DNA of 53,914 nucleotides from contig JAOAFQ010000157.1 of NCBI GenBank assembly GCA_026416195.1, positions 1-53,914 of the forward strand. Reading direction: 5' to 3'. This DNA comes from Candidatus Aminicenantota bacterium (lineage in GTDB: Bacteria; Acidobacteriota; Aminicenantia; Aminicenantales; CALLJL01). Shown here piece by piece: positions 7,934 through 17,070 of the stretch. The notes under the pieces were generated by a model that worked only from the letters and a program-made list of their open reading frames with translations, did not search any database and was not told the origin of the DNA. The stretch's first letter is position 1; each line of letters opens with the position of its first letter. The position numbers and the translations under genes are program-made.

Positions 7934-8737
7934 TTAACCTAAAATTCCTTTAACTGCTCTTTTTAAGGTATCACCTCTTAAACCTTGCCTTAAAGCTTCA
8001 AGAGCCAAAACCTCATCCGGAGGAATATTGCCTAAATTGACATTACAACCTAAGCGGAGAATTAAATCTTGTTGTTGATTCTTTAAAGGTGCTTCCCAAA
8101 TCAAAACCTCCGGATTGCCGATAGCTTCAATTATTTTTTCCAATTCGTCTTCCTTGGTTTTCCCTTCTTGATCAAAGATACCTACTCCGCGACCAGCTTC
8201 CCGAGCCTCGATAATTACTTTGAAAACCCCATCTGCTAAATCTCTTCGAGCTTGTTCTATTAAAAAAGAAAGAGGCGGAGTTTCTTTAGGATCTTTTTTA
8301 CCCACTTCAGAAATAACAATAAAGCCTCTAGTTAAACATTCTTTGATCACCTTCTGGCGAAGGACAGGGGAGATATCCAGAGTACCATCGGAAACTTCAA
8401 TGGTTGAAAAGCCGAGTTTTCGAGCTCGGTCAAGATAAGCTTCTAATCGATCCTGCCATAGAGCCACTTCAAGAAAAGTTCCGCCAGGCATTACTTTGAT
8501 TTCCGCTTTTTCAAAAAGTTCTATCTTTTTCTTTAAAAGGTCATAATCATAGAAAGCTGAAGTCCCAAAAGTAAGCTTAACTAAATCAATATAATCACCA
8601 GCAGTAGAAATAAGATCTTGAGTTTGACCTAGCCCAAGACCTTTATCAATGACCATAGTTAAGCCAACTTTTCTTGGTTTAGTGCTTCGATTAGCCACTG
8701 GGGCTTCAATGATTCCTGCCCAAGCTTTTAGCTTCAT
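7934..8737 (-). CDS. comA: Phosphosulfolactate synthase (ComA family)
   Basis: The 267-residue protein matches ComA throughout: GLTMVIDKGLGLGQTQDLI, IDLVKLTFGTSAFYD, VMPGGTFLEVAL, GFSTIEVSDGTLDI, IEAREAGRGVGIFD and LIWEAPLKNQQQDLILRLG. The enzyme adds sulfite to phosphoenolpyruvate giving (2R)-phosphosulfolactate, the first step of coenzyme M or sulfolactate formation, in a TIM barrel. The catalytic lysine is probably the K of LVKLTFGTS. No ComB phosphatase, dehydrogenase or later coenzyme M gene is near. It lies 61 nt behind the P-loop gene in a minus-strand group with UbiE/MenG. A Shine-Dalgarno (AGGAG, spacing about 7) fixes the ATG at 8735-8737. Confidence 0.9.
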   Translation of the reverse strand: MKLKAWAGIIEAPVANRSTKPRKVGLTMVIDKGLGLGQTQDLISTAGDYIDLVKLTFGTSAFYDYDLLKKKIELFEKAEIKVMPGGTFLEVALWQDRLEAYLDRARKLGFSTIEVSDGTLDISPVLRQKVIKECLTRGFIVISEVGKKDPKETPPLSFLIEQARRDLADGVFKVIIEAREAGRGVGIFDQEGKTKEDELEKIIEAIGNPEVLIWEAPLKNQQQDLILRLGCNVNLGNIPPDEVLALEALRQGLRGDTLKRAVKGILG

Positions 8738-8798
8738 TTTATCGCTCCTATTTTAAGCTTTCTGTAATTTTTTCATCTTTTTTAAATCAAACTGTTTT

Positions 8799-9803
8799 TT
8801 AAAGTTCTTGACCAATTCGACTTTCCAGAATAGGCCGCCAGCATTCTTTTGGATTAGCTAGAATTTCTATCGGGTTTCTAGTTTTCGAATGAGAAAGAAG
8901 TTTGATCAATATTTCTAAGCGGCTAAGGGCCATCGTTGGGGAATCAAATCCGGTTAAGGCCAAGGCATCATAGAGAATAAAGGAGTTGGCAATTTTTTCT
9001 GTAATATTGTTAAAAAGAATTCTAGCGGCAACTCTTTGATCGCTGATTTCATTAAGTTGATAGCTTTCCCATCCCTCTTCGATGTGGGGAAAAATTAGCC
9101 AACACTCTGGAGAACGAAGAGTCGTAGAAGTAAATTTATAGGCCGAAAGATCAATCGCCACTTTTTGTTGCCATTCCTTTGTCCAACCTAAGTTATTTTC
9201 AAATTCAGAAGGCAAGAATTCAGGGAAATGATGGCGAAGAGTTCCAAGGCGAATGTTATCTACAAGGGAGCCCATAAACCACTCGACTTCATTTCCAACT
9301 AAGCGGAAATGGACAGTCTCCGTAGAAAAGAGTTTGTAACCAAGGCGAAGACCACTTAAAAGATAAACAGTCTTACCGCTACCGGCGCCACCAGCGACCA
9401 CTATGAGTTTTTTGCCCGATTCGTCCACCAAACCACAGGCATGGAAACTATAAACATGATGATTTTTTTCTAAGCTACTTAGGGTCAACCGATAAAGAAA
9501 GCCTTGGTTTCCCCAGAAAGTGAAGCGACGATCTGAGGTTTGCTTAGCTAGCTCGAGAAAAGGTCCTTCAAAATACCAATAATTTCCCTGATTGACGTAG
9601 CGAGGCTTTAAATTCTTTGAATCTAGGATAAAAATATAAGCATCGGCCAAGCCCTTTGGCCAGTCATTAGCCAAAATTTCATGAAAATCGGTTAAAAGGG
9701 AAGGAACATCAATCTTTCCAGGCCAAATAGGCAAGATCTCTTTCTTATTAGAAGCTAGCCCAAATTGACAAAAGAGGATTTTTACTCCTTGATAGAAAGC
9801 CAT
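8799..9803 (-). CDS. HPr-kinase-like P-loop protein of unknown role
   Basis: The 334-residue protein has a clear Walker A motif in VVAGGAGSGKTVYLLSGL around residues 135-155, preceded by YSFHACGLVDE. A His-Ala/Cys strand followed by a P-loop on a beta-hairpin is the arrangement of the HPr kinase/PEP-carboxykinase-like fold (HprK-related proteins often called serine kinase of the HPr protein family). The downstream part has FSTETVHFRLVG where HprK places its acidic metal ligands. The N-terminal ~100 residues are not recognised. HPr itself is not seen in the window, so the target is unknown. The gene lies between UbiE/MenG and ComA, all on the minus strand. Confidence 0.55.
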   Translation of the reverse strand: MAFYQGVKILFCQFGLASNKKEILPIWPGKIDVPSLLTDFHEILANDWPKGLADAYIFILDSKNLKPRYVNQGNYWYFEGPFLELAKQTSDRRFTFWGNQGFLYRLTLSSLEKNHHVYSFHACGLVDESGKKLIVVAGGAGSGKTVYLLSGLRLGYKLFSTETVHFRLVGNEVEWFMGSLVDNIRLGTLRHHFPEFLPSEFENNLGWTKEWQQKVAIDLSAYKFTSTTLRSPECWLIFPHIEEGWESYQLNEISDQRVAARILFNNITEKIANSFILYDALALTGFDSPTMALSRLEILIKLLSHSKTRNPIEILANPKECWRPILESRIGQEL

Positions 9804-9915
9804 TTTTTCATTGATTTAATTCAACTAAGACATTTTTAGCCAAAAGGATAGCTCAGCTTTTTATATAAAGCAAGTTGCTCTTTCAATCTCATCAAAGATA
9901 CCCTTATTTAAAACC

Positions 9916-10674
9916 TCATTTATAAGCCAAATGGACAGCAACTATCCCACCTGTTAGAGGAACAATATCTACTTTTTTAAAGCCAGCTTCAATTAAAAGA
10001 CTTTTTAATTCAATTTGATTTAGAAAACGGGGGATAGTGTTAGCCAGATAACTATAGGCAACTTCATCGCCTGAAATCATCCGACCTATGGGCTTAATCA
10101 ATTTTCGAACGTAAAAATGAAAGACTTGCCGAAGAAAAGGCTGATTGGGTTGGCTGGTTTCTAAATTTAAATAGAGTCCGCCAGGTCTGAGAACCCGATG
10201 GAATTCTTGAAAGCAGCTGAGTAAGTGCTTAGAAGAAGAAAATAAATTTCGGGTGGCAAAGGCTAAGGTGATTAAGTCAATCGAATCACTTTTAAAAGGC
10301 AGTGAAGCTGCTTGCGCCATTAAAGGCAAGAGTCGAGACTTCGGATTTTTTTTCCTTCTTAAGGCACAAAGCATGGGCCATGAAAAATCAAGAGCCACGA
10401 TTTTAATTTCTTTCCGGCCCTGTCTGGCCAAAAGGCGAGCCATGTTGCCTGGACCTGTACAAACATCAAGCCAAAACGAACCCTCAAAGTTGGAGACTTT
10501 TTTGACCGCCTGCCACCGCCAATAGGTATCAAGCCCAAAGGTCAAGAGATGATTAATAAGATCATAAGTTGAAGAAATACGACTAAAAAGGTCAGCTAAT
10601 CCATGTTTTTTAGTAAGTTCACAATAGGTCGACTCTCTCTCTTCTTTTTTTTTAATCCTTGGCAAATCTTCCAT
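9916..10674 (-). CDS. menG: UbiE/MenG quinone C-methyltransferase
   Basis: The protein is a SAM-dependent class I methyltransferase of the UbiE/MenG/COQ5 family: FSRISSTYDLINHLLTFGLD is the family signature, followed by SAM motif I LDVCTGPGNMARLLA, the acidic loop VALDFSWPML, ITLAFATRNL and FHRVLRPGGLYLNLE. It would methylate the demethylmenaquinone (or ubiquinone precursor) ring in the last part of quinone synthesis; no other quinone gene is nearby. I place the start at ATG 10672-10674; a GTG at 10729-10731 would add 19 hydrophobic residues not typical of the family, and neither start has a convincing Shine-Dalgarno. It heads the minus-strand group with the P-loop protein and ComA. Confidence 0.87.
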   Translation of the reverse strand: MEDLPRIKKKEERESTYCELTKKHGLADLFSRISSTYDLINHLLTFGLDTYWRWQAVKKVSNFEGSFWLDVCTGPGNMARLLARQGRKEIKIVALDFSWPMLCALRRKKNPKSRLLPLMAQAASLPFKSDSIDLITLAFATRNLFSSSKHLLSCFQEFHRVLRPGGLYLNLETSQPNQPFLRQVFHFYVRKLIKPIGRMISGDEVAYSYLANTIPRFLNQIELKSLLIEAGFKKVDIVPLTGGIVAVHLAYK

Positions 10675-10914
10675 AGCAATCTTTTTTAACTTGAAAAAAA
10701 TTTTATAACTTAAAATTAATGAAATTTCCACGCTTTTATCTAAGCTGCTTAGTTATTTTCAGCTAAAAAACTTAAATCCCTAATTATCTCTTCGTTTCTA
10801 TTTTATTTAGAAAACTCTTGAATATAATTTCAATTTGTGATTTTTTCTTATAAATCCTTGAGTTGAGTGGCTTATAATTTGATGATTGGCGAGAAAACGC
10901 CAGAAAGGAGGAGC

Positions 10915-12522
10915 ATGAAGATCAAAAAAGCCTGTTTTTTAATTATTTTTCTTTTGGTTTTTTTCATTGTGACTTTGGCCTCCACTGGTCCAACCTATGC
11001 CATTGTCAACTGTCGGATAATTTCGCCGCCTTTGCCGATAATTGAAAAAGGAATCATTATTATTCGCGATGGTCTCATTGAAGCTGTCGGAGTTCAGGGT
11101 AAGATTCAAATTCCGGATGATGCTGAAGTGATTGAGGCTGAAGGGTTAACTGCTTATCCAGGATTAATCAATGCCCATACCAATCTTTTTCTTGAAGCTG
11201 TCCCAGAGCCAACCCAGCAACCGGCAGCATCTCAAGCTCAAGCGCAACCAGAAAGACGACCAGTTGGGCCTAATTTACTAGTTATAGACCAGCTCAAACC
11301 AAGAAAGACCGATCTTGATAGCTTTCATAAAATAGGGGTAACGACCGTTTTGGTGGCTCCTCAGCGAGGTATCTTTGCTGGGCAAAGTGTCTTGCTCAAT
11401 TTAAATGGTGAAAAGATTGAGGAAATGGTGATTAAAAATCCAGTCGCCCTCCATGTCCAATTTATCACCGAAAGAGGGGGTTATCCCAATAGTTTAATGG
11501 GGACGATGGCTTATCTCCGTCAATCTTTTCTGGATACGGCTCATTATGTTGAACACTTAATTATGTGGAAAAAGACACCTCGGTTTTTGTCCCGTCCAAT
11601 TTATAATGCTTTTTTTGAAACGCTTGGGCCCTTTGTGGTCGAAAAAAAGCCGATTATTTTTACTTGTAATAATCAAGAAGACCTTAAAAGAGCCATTCGG
11701 CTTACTCAGGAATTCAAACTTCAAGCTATCTTAAGTGGAGCGAATGAAGCTTGGCGGGTCAGCGAAGAGCTGAAGGCAGCCAGATTACCTTTGTTTGTTT
11801 CCCTAAATTTTCGCCCTCCTTCCACCAGCTTATATGCTAACCAGGGCGAAGCGGCCCGACGTCGAGCTGAACAAGAAATTTATCCAGCTAACCCAGCTGA
11901 ACTTCATAAAAGTGGCCTAACTTTTGCCTTAACTTCGCTGGGCATAAACGATGCTTCAACTTTCCAAAAGAATATTCAGTTAGCGATAAAAGCTGGATTG
12001 CCACCAGAAATAGCTTTAAAAGCGCTAACTGTTTACCCAGCTCAAATTTTAGGCCTTGATTCCTTCCTGGGAACAATAGAAGCTGGAAAAATCGCTAATA
12101 TTGTCCTTTGCCGAGGTGAACTTTTTGACCCAAAAGGCCAAGTTGAAAAAGTTTGGGTTGATGGTCGGCTTTTCAAAATTGAAAAGACACCCGAAGCCAA
12201 AGCCCCAACCGCTTTCTCCGTAGCCGGTTCTTGGAAAGTAACTGTGACTAGCCCTTTGGGCGAAATGGAAATGACGATGGAACTGGAACAGGAAGGCTCA
12301 TTAGTGAGGGGTACTCTAATCAGTAGCTATGGACGTTGGGAGATTCGCGATGGCCTACTTTCTGGTCAAGAACTTAGCTTTAATATTTCCCTAACCATGA
12401 TGGGACAACAAATAGAAGCCAGTTTCCAAGGACGAGTGGACAAAGAGATAATTGAGGGAACTATTCAGATCCCAGGAGGAACAGCTAATTTCCAAGCAAC
12501 TCGTATCCCCCGAGCTGACTGA
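10915..12522 (+). CDS. Exported amidohydrolase-superfamily protein with an incomplete metal site (first of a tandem trio)
   Basis: A signal peptide (KIKKACFLIIFLLVFFIVTL, cleavage after TYA) is followed by a composite beta-sandwich/TIM-barrel amidohydrolase fold. Strands match the family (GIIIIRDGLIEAVG, LTAYPGLINAHTN) but the first metal motif HxH reads H-T-N, and the later His/Asp ligands are not evident. A proline/glutamine-rich insert follows (PEPTQQPAASQAQAQPE). After the barrel (to about residue 430) comes a C-terminal beta domain of about 100 residues beginning at SWKVTVTSPLGEMEM. I start at ATG 10915 because AAAGGAGG lies just upstream; an in-frame ATG at 10867 would put 16 residues before the signal peptide. 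The next gene follows after 12 nt. Confidence 0.8.
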   Translation: MKIKKACFLIIFLLVFFIVTLASTGPTYAIVNCRIISPPLPIIEKGIIIIRDGLIEAVGVQGKIQIPDDAEVIEAEGLTAYPGLINAHTNLFLEAVPEPTQQPAASQAQAQPERRPVGPNLLVIDQLKPRKTDLDSFHKIGVTTVLVAPQRGIFAGQSVLLNLNGEKIEEMVIKNPVALHVQFITERGGYPNSLMGTMAYLRQSFLDTAHYVEHLIMWKKTPRFLSRPIYNAFFETLGPFVVEKKPIIFTCNNQEDLKRAIRLTQEFKLQAILSGANEAWRVSEELKAARLPLFVSLNFRPPSTSLYANQGEAARRRAEQEIYPANPAELHKSGLTFALTSLGINDASTFQKNIQLAIKAGLPPEIALKALTVYPAQILGLDSFLGTIEAGKIANIVLCRGELFDPKGQVEKVWVDGRLFKIEKTPEAKAPTAFSVAGSWKVTVTSPLGEMEMTMELEQEGSLVRGTLISSYGRWEIRDGLLSGQELSFNISLTMMGQQIEASFQGRVDKEIIEGTIQIPGGTANFQATRIPRAD

Positions 12523-12534
12523 GGAGGTAAAAAA

Positions 12535-13851
12535 ATGAAAAGATTTACTTTTTTTATTTCTTTTTTATTTATTTTTTGCACCTCTATCCTATGGTCTGGA
12601 GGTAATCTTCTTCTTAAAAATGGAACTATTCTTACTGTAACGAAGGGGGTCATAGCCCGAGGAGACATTTTAATAATTGATGGTTTAATCAAACAAATTG
12701 GCGAAAACATAACTCCGCCATCAGGTGTTAGAATTATTGATATTACGGGCAAATACGTTATTCCAGGAATAATCGACTCTCACACTCATATTGCCTTAGA
12801 TGGTACGAATGAAACTGGGAAGGTCATCACGTCAGAAGTTAGAATGAGGGATGTGTTAAATGCTGATGACACTTCAATATTTACGGCCCTTAGTGGCGGC
12901 GTCACAACTGTTCACACTCTCCATGGGAGCGCTAATCCGATCGGTGGTCAAAATATAACCCTAAAACTAAAGTGGGGCAAAAAAGCCGAAGAAATGATTT
13001 TCCATGAGGCATGGCCAACTCTGAAATTTGCTCTTGGCGAAAATGTAACTCAAGCCAATAGACAGTTATCGCCTGGCGAAGAAAGGCGCTATCCAGCCTC
13101 GAGGATGGGGGTAGTGGCTATAATTAGACGAGAACTTGAAAGAGCAAAAAATTATATGGCTCAATGGGATCGATACAATGAATTGAAAAGAATGAAAATT
13201 TTGAATCGACCCCTTCTTGCTCCCCGAAAGGATCTGCAGCTTGAAGCTCTTGCCGATTTATTAAGAGGAAAACTTGTGGCTCGTTGCCATAGTTATCGAG
13301 CTGATGAGACTATCGAGTTTATTGAACTCAGTCATGAATTTGGTTTTCGAATTGCTTGCTTTGAGCATATTCCAGAGGCATATAAGATAACTAAAGAATT
13401 GGTGGCGGAAAGAATTGGAATTTCTGTTTTCATGGATAGCTGGGCTTATAAAATGGAAGCAGCCGAGGGTATTGCTACTATGCCTGCTTATTGTACTCAA
13501 CAAGGGGTTTTGGTTTCTCTTAATTCCGACAGTAATGAACGCATCCGAAGGCTCTTCAATGATGCGGCGAAAGCGATTAAATATGGTGGACTATCTGAAG
13601 ACGAAGCTCTTAAATTGATTACCCTGAATCCCGCAATTCAATTAGGGGTTGACAAATGGGTTGGCTCAATTGAGGTAGGAAAACACGCCGATTTAGCTGT
13701 TTTTAATGAACATCCTCTTTCAGCTTACACTCGCTGTGATTTAACCATCATTGAGGGAGAAGTTTATTTCGATCGAGAAGCTTATCTTAAGGAAAGAGAA
13801 GCGGCTCAAAAGGTCAATCCAAAACCTAAAACCACAGGAGGTAACCAATGA
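12535..13851 (+). CDS. Exported amidohydrolase with intact metal site (second of the trio)
   Basis: The 438-residue protein has a signal peptide (MKRFTFFISFLFIFCTSILW) and a complete imidazolonepropionase-like amidohydrolase site: the HxH pair in IIDSHTHIALDG, His in KLVARCHSYRADE, His in IACFEHIPEAYK and the Asp in VLVSLNSDSNERIRR. The family hydrolyses amide or cyclic amide bonds, often of peptides or dipeptide-like substrates, with one or two divalent metals. The strong Shine-Dalgarno (GAGGAGGTAAAAAA before ATG) lies in the 12-nt gap after the first paralogue, and its stop codon overlaps the third paralogue's ATG by 4 bp (ATGA), so the three are translationally linked. This is the only clearly catalytic member of the three. 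Confidence 0.87.
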   Translation: MKRFTFFISFLFIFCTSILWSGGNLLLKNGTILTVTKGVIARGDILIIDGLIKQIGENITPPSGVRIIDITGKYVIPGIIDSHTHIALDGTNETGKVITSEVRMRDVLNADDTSIFTALSGGVTTVHTLHGSANPIGGQNITLKLKWGKKAEEMIFHEAWPTLKFALGENVTQANRQLSPGEERRYPASRMGVVAIIRRELERAKNYMAQWDRYNELKRMKILNRPLLAPRKDLQLEALADLLRGKLVARCHSYRADETIEFIELSHEFGFRIACFEHIPEAYKITKELVAERIGISVFMDSWAYKMEAAEGIATMPAYCTQQGVLVSLNSDSNERIRRLFNDAAKAIKYGGLSEDEALKLITLNPAIQLGVDKWVGSIEVGKHADLAVFNEHPLSAYTRCDLTIIEGEVYFDREAYLKEREAAQKVNPKPKTTGGNQ

Positions 13852-15128
13852 GGAGTCAAAGAAAATGGCTTTTATTTTACTTATTAACTCTATTGATTTT
13901 CTTTTGTCCGCTGAAGGCAGAGGAAACAATTGTTATTACCAATGTAAAAATAATCCCTATTGTCGGAAATGATGTAGAAAAGGGAACAATTGTTATCCGC
14001 GGCGAAAGAATTGAGGAAATTGGTTCCAATATCTCTATTCCTTCTAAAGCTAAAATTATTGATGCCCAAGGTTTAATTGCCTATCCAGGAATGATTGACG
14101 GATATAGCCAGCTGGGATTATCTGAGATCAGCTCAATTCAAGCAACCATCGATTATCGCGAAACCGGGCGTCTTAATCCTCAGGTTTTAGCGACGGAAGC
14201 CTTAAGACCTGACTCCATGCATATTCCCATTACTAGGTCAAATGGCATCACGGCTGCTCTCGTGGCTCCTTCAGGCGGTTTAATTTCAGGTCGTAGTGGG
14301 CTTATTCATCTTTATGGCTGGACACCACCGGAAATGATTGTTAAAAGTCCGATTGCCCTCCATTTGGAACTGCCAGCCGCTCGAGGTGGTTTTCGCCGGA
14401 CGGCCAATCAGCCGGCTGAAGGGACTAGACTTTTAGATGAAGTTAAAACCCTTTTTGACCAGGCTCGGCTTTATGAAAAAAGAAAGCTAGCGGCTAGCAA
14501 GAATAAACTCATCCTTTTGCCTGAATTTGACGAGAAACTAGAAGCCCTCCTGCCGGTAATTCATGGGGAACTTCCGTTGATGATTTCAGTTCATTCGGCC
14601 AATGATATTCGCGCGGCCATTAAATTTGTTCAAGAACAAAAAGTTAAAGCCATTTTTTATGGAGTAAGTCAAGGGTGGATGGTAGCCAAAGAGATTGCCC
14701 AAGCAGGAATACCTGTCGTTTTTGCGTCTCTTCATCAGTTACCCCCTAGTTGGGAAGATGGTTACGACGCTCTTTATCGTAATCCTGGAGTTCTAAGTAA
14801 AGCTGGGGTGAAAATTGCCTTTTCTTCGTCAAGTGCTAGCTTGGCCAAAGAGTTACCTTATCATGCCGCAAAAGCTGTTGCTTTTGGCCTAGATAAAAGA
14901 GAAGCTTTAAAAGCGGTCACCCTTTATCCAGCTCAGATTTTTGGAGTGGATAATCTTATGGGCAGTTTGGAAAAAGGCAAACTTGCCAATATAGTTTTAG
15001 CTGAAGGTGATCTTCTGGAACTTAGAACAGTTATTCGTCATGTTTTTATTAAAGGACAAGAAATAGATTTATCTAGCGCTTACACAGAATATTTAGAAAA
15101 ATACAAAAAGAGACTAGAGAAAAAATAA
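13848..15128 (+). CDS. Exported amidohydrolase-like pseudoenzyme (third of the trio)
   Basis: The 426-residue protein has a signal peptide (LFYLLTLLIFFCPLKA) and the amidohydrolase fold (GTIVIRGERIEEIG, LIAYPGMIDGY, then GVDNLMGSLEKGKLANIVLA at the C-terminus). Where the family has HxH, this protein reads D-G-Y-S-Q-L, so both first-site metal ligands are gone; the last-strand Asp is replaced by a serine-rich IAFSSSSASL. It resembles the first member of the trio more than the second (PIALHLELPAARGG versus PVALHVQFITERGG). It is therefore probably not a metal hydrolase on its own but a structural or regulatory partner of the active one. Start ATG overlaps the previous stop and has AGGAGG upstream. 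Confidence 0.82.
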   Translation: MRSQRKWLLFYLLTLLIFFCPLKAEETIVITNVKIIPIVGNDVEKGTIVIRGERIEEIGSNISIPSKAKIIDAQGLIAYPGMIDGYSQLGLSEISSIQATIDYRETGRLNPQVLATEALRPDSMHIPITRSNGITAALVAPSGGLISGRSGLIHLYGWTPPEMIVKSPIALHLELPAARGGFRRTANQPAEGTRLLDEVKTLFDQARLYEKRKLAASKNKLILLPEFDEKLEALLPVIHGELPLMISVHSANDIRAAIKFVQEQKVKAIFYGVSQGWMVAKEIAQAGIPVVFASLHQLPPSWEDGYDALYRNPGVLSKAGVKIAFSSSSASLAKELPYHAAKAVAFGLDKREALKAVTLYPAQIFGVDNLMGSLEKGKLANIVLAEGDLLELRTVIRHVFIKGQEIDLSSAYTEYLEKYKKRLEKK

Positions 15129-15215
15129 GAAATTTAAACTACTTTCATTTTTTTTTAGACTTAACTTGTAAGTGAGCTTTTATATTTAGCCATTAATTTA
15201 AGAAGGAGGGTTCAT

Positions 15216-17027
15216 ATGAAAATAAAATTTAAAATTATGATTCTTTTATTATTTTTTCTTGTTTTTCCCTTAACTTTCGAAGCCAAAGAAATAATTCAAG
15301 AAGAAAGATATGACTTGATTATCAAACAGGCCTTGATCTACGATGGCTCCCTCAATTCACCTTTTACCTCTGATATTGCCATAAAGGGAGACTCAATCGT
15401 CAAGATCGGCCGCAATCTGCAAGTTAAAGCCAAAAAAACCATTGAAGCGAAAGGTCTTATAGCCACTCCAGGCTTCATTGATCTTCACACGCATGTTGAT
15501 GAAGGCATGTATTTTCCAGAAAATCGAGCTTGTCTCAATTTTCTATATCAAGGGGTAACTTCTGTGGTCGTTGGTCAATGTGGTTCAAGCGCCTGGCCTT
15601 TATTTGAAAAAGCCTCAGATGTGATTGAGATTTGGACAAAAGAAGGGATTGGTCCTAATGCAGCTCTTCTCATTGGGCATGGGACTGTCCGCCGAATTGT
15701 TATGGGGATGGAAAATCGAGCTCCTTCTCCTGAAGAATTGGAAAAAATGAAGATTTTGGTCCGAGAAGCTATGGAGCAAGGAGCTTGTGGCTTATCTACA
15801 GGACTTATTTACGCTCCTGGCTCATTTGCTAAAACAGATGAGATAATCGAATTGGCCAAGATTGTCGCTTCTTATGGAGGCATTTATCATACTCATATTA
15901 GGAATGAAAGAGATCGACTTCTTGAAGCTATTAGCGAAGCTATCACAATTGGAGAAAAGGCCGGCTTACCTGTGCACATTTCTCATTTTAAAGTTCTGGG
16001 TAAATCCAATTGGGGACTTGTCAAAAAAGCAACTGCTTTGATTGAAGAAGCTAAAGCTAAGGGTCTTAAAATTACCGCAGACCAATACCCTTTTCGTTTC
16101 TCCAATAATTATCCTTATCAATACCTAATACCTCGACAAGTTTGGGTTGGAGATGAAACTGATCGGCTTCGTCAAGAAGATATTGAAAAAATTTTTGATT
16201 ATCTAAGGGATGATGAACTAATCAATCTTTATAAAAAAATAACACCTTACTTCCCCCTGTCGGCTCATCATGAACAATTTCTTCAAGAATTGCCGCGAAA
16301 ACGTCTAGTTAATCTGGTCGCCGGTCAGCTGATTGATTTAAGAGATTTTCAAGGACCATCTAATTTAAGAGAGAGGCGTTTATTTTTAGCTCGACTCAGT
16401 CATCCCGAAGCAGGAAAAAAAATTAGAGAGGCGGTGCGGCAAAATCTCGAGAATTATGGTCCTGAGAATATTTTTGTGGCTATTTGTCCGGAAAAACAGT
16501 TGGAAGGCAAGAGCCTAGCTGAGGTAGCTAAAATAAAAAATAAGCCGATTGAAGAGGTGGCTATCGAGCTAGATCTCATGGAGGCCAAATGTATTCCCTT
16601 TACCATGGCTGAAACTGATCTTGAATATATCATGAAAAAAGAATATGTAGGCACTGGAAGCGATGGCGAAGCACCCTTTTTTGGTTTGGGTTTGCCCCAT
16701 ATTCGCTCTTATGCTACCTTCTTGTACAAAATTAAGAAATATGCCTTGGAAAAGAAAGTAGTTTCTTTGGCTCATGTCATCAGGTCGCAAACTTCCTTGC
16801 CTGCAGCTATTATGAATTGGCCTGATCGAGGTTGGCTTAAAGAAGGATATAAGGCTGATATTGTTCTCCTTGATCTTGATAAGTTAGAGACACCTGCAAC
16901 CATTACTAATCCTCATCAATACGCAAAGGGTGTCGTTTATCTTATTATCAACGGCCAAACAGTGATCGAAAAGGGAAGATATACTGGATTACTTCCTGGC
17001 CGGGTGCTCTTAAGAAAAACAAATTAA
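15216..17027 (+). CDS. Exported N-acyl-D-amino-acid deacylase (D-aminoacylase family)
   Basis: The 603-residue protein starts with a signal peptide (LLLFFLVFPLTFEAKE) and continues as a D-aminoacylase: HxH in GFIDLHTHVDEG, the bridging Cys in VVVGQCGSSAWP, GACGLSTGLIYAPG, IYHTHIRNERD, LPVHISHFKVLGKSNWG, TADQYPF and the catalytic Asp in GTGSDGEAP. These enzymes release D-amino acids from N-acylated forms with one or two zinc ions. The signal peptide places it outside the cytoplasm, so it fits the surrounding set of peptide and amide scavenging enzymes. AAGGAGG 6 nt before the ATG supports the start. It lies 87 nt behind the amidohydrolase trio in the same direction and could share their transcript. 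Confidence 0.9.
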   Translation: MKIKFKIMILLLFFLVFPLTFEAKEIIQEERYDLIIKQALIYDGSLNSPFTSDIAIKGDSIVKIGRNLQVKAKKTIEAKGLIATPGFIDLHTHVDEGMYFPENRACLNFLYQGVTSVVVGQCGSSAWPLFEKASDVIEIWTKEGIGPNAALLIGHGTVRRIVMGMENRAPSPEELEKMKILVREAMEQGACGLSTGLIYAPGSFAKTDEIIELAKIVASYGGIYHTHIRNERDRLLEAISEAITIGEKAGLPVHISHFKVLGKSNWGLVKKATALIEEAKAKGLKITADQYPFRFSNNYPYQYLIPRQVWVGDETDRLRQEDIEKIFDYLRDDELINLYKKITPYFPLSAHHEQFLQELPRKRLVNLVAGQLIDLRDFQGPSNLRERRLFLARLSHPEAGKKIREAVRQNLENYGPENIFVAICPEKQLEGKSLAEVAKIKNKPIEEVAIELDLMEAKCIPFTMAETDLEYIMKKEYVGTGSDGEAPFFGLGLPHIRSYATFLYKIKKYALEKKVVSLAHVIRSQTSLPAAIMNWPDRGWLKEGYKADIVLLDLDKLETPATITNPHQYAKGVVYLIINGQTVIEKGRYTGLLPGRVLLRKTN

Positions 17028-17070
17028 AGGAAAAACGAAGAAAAAAGAGGAACGGAAAGCCAAACCTAAA

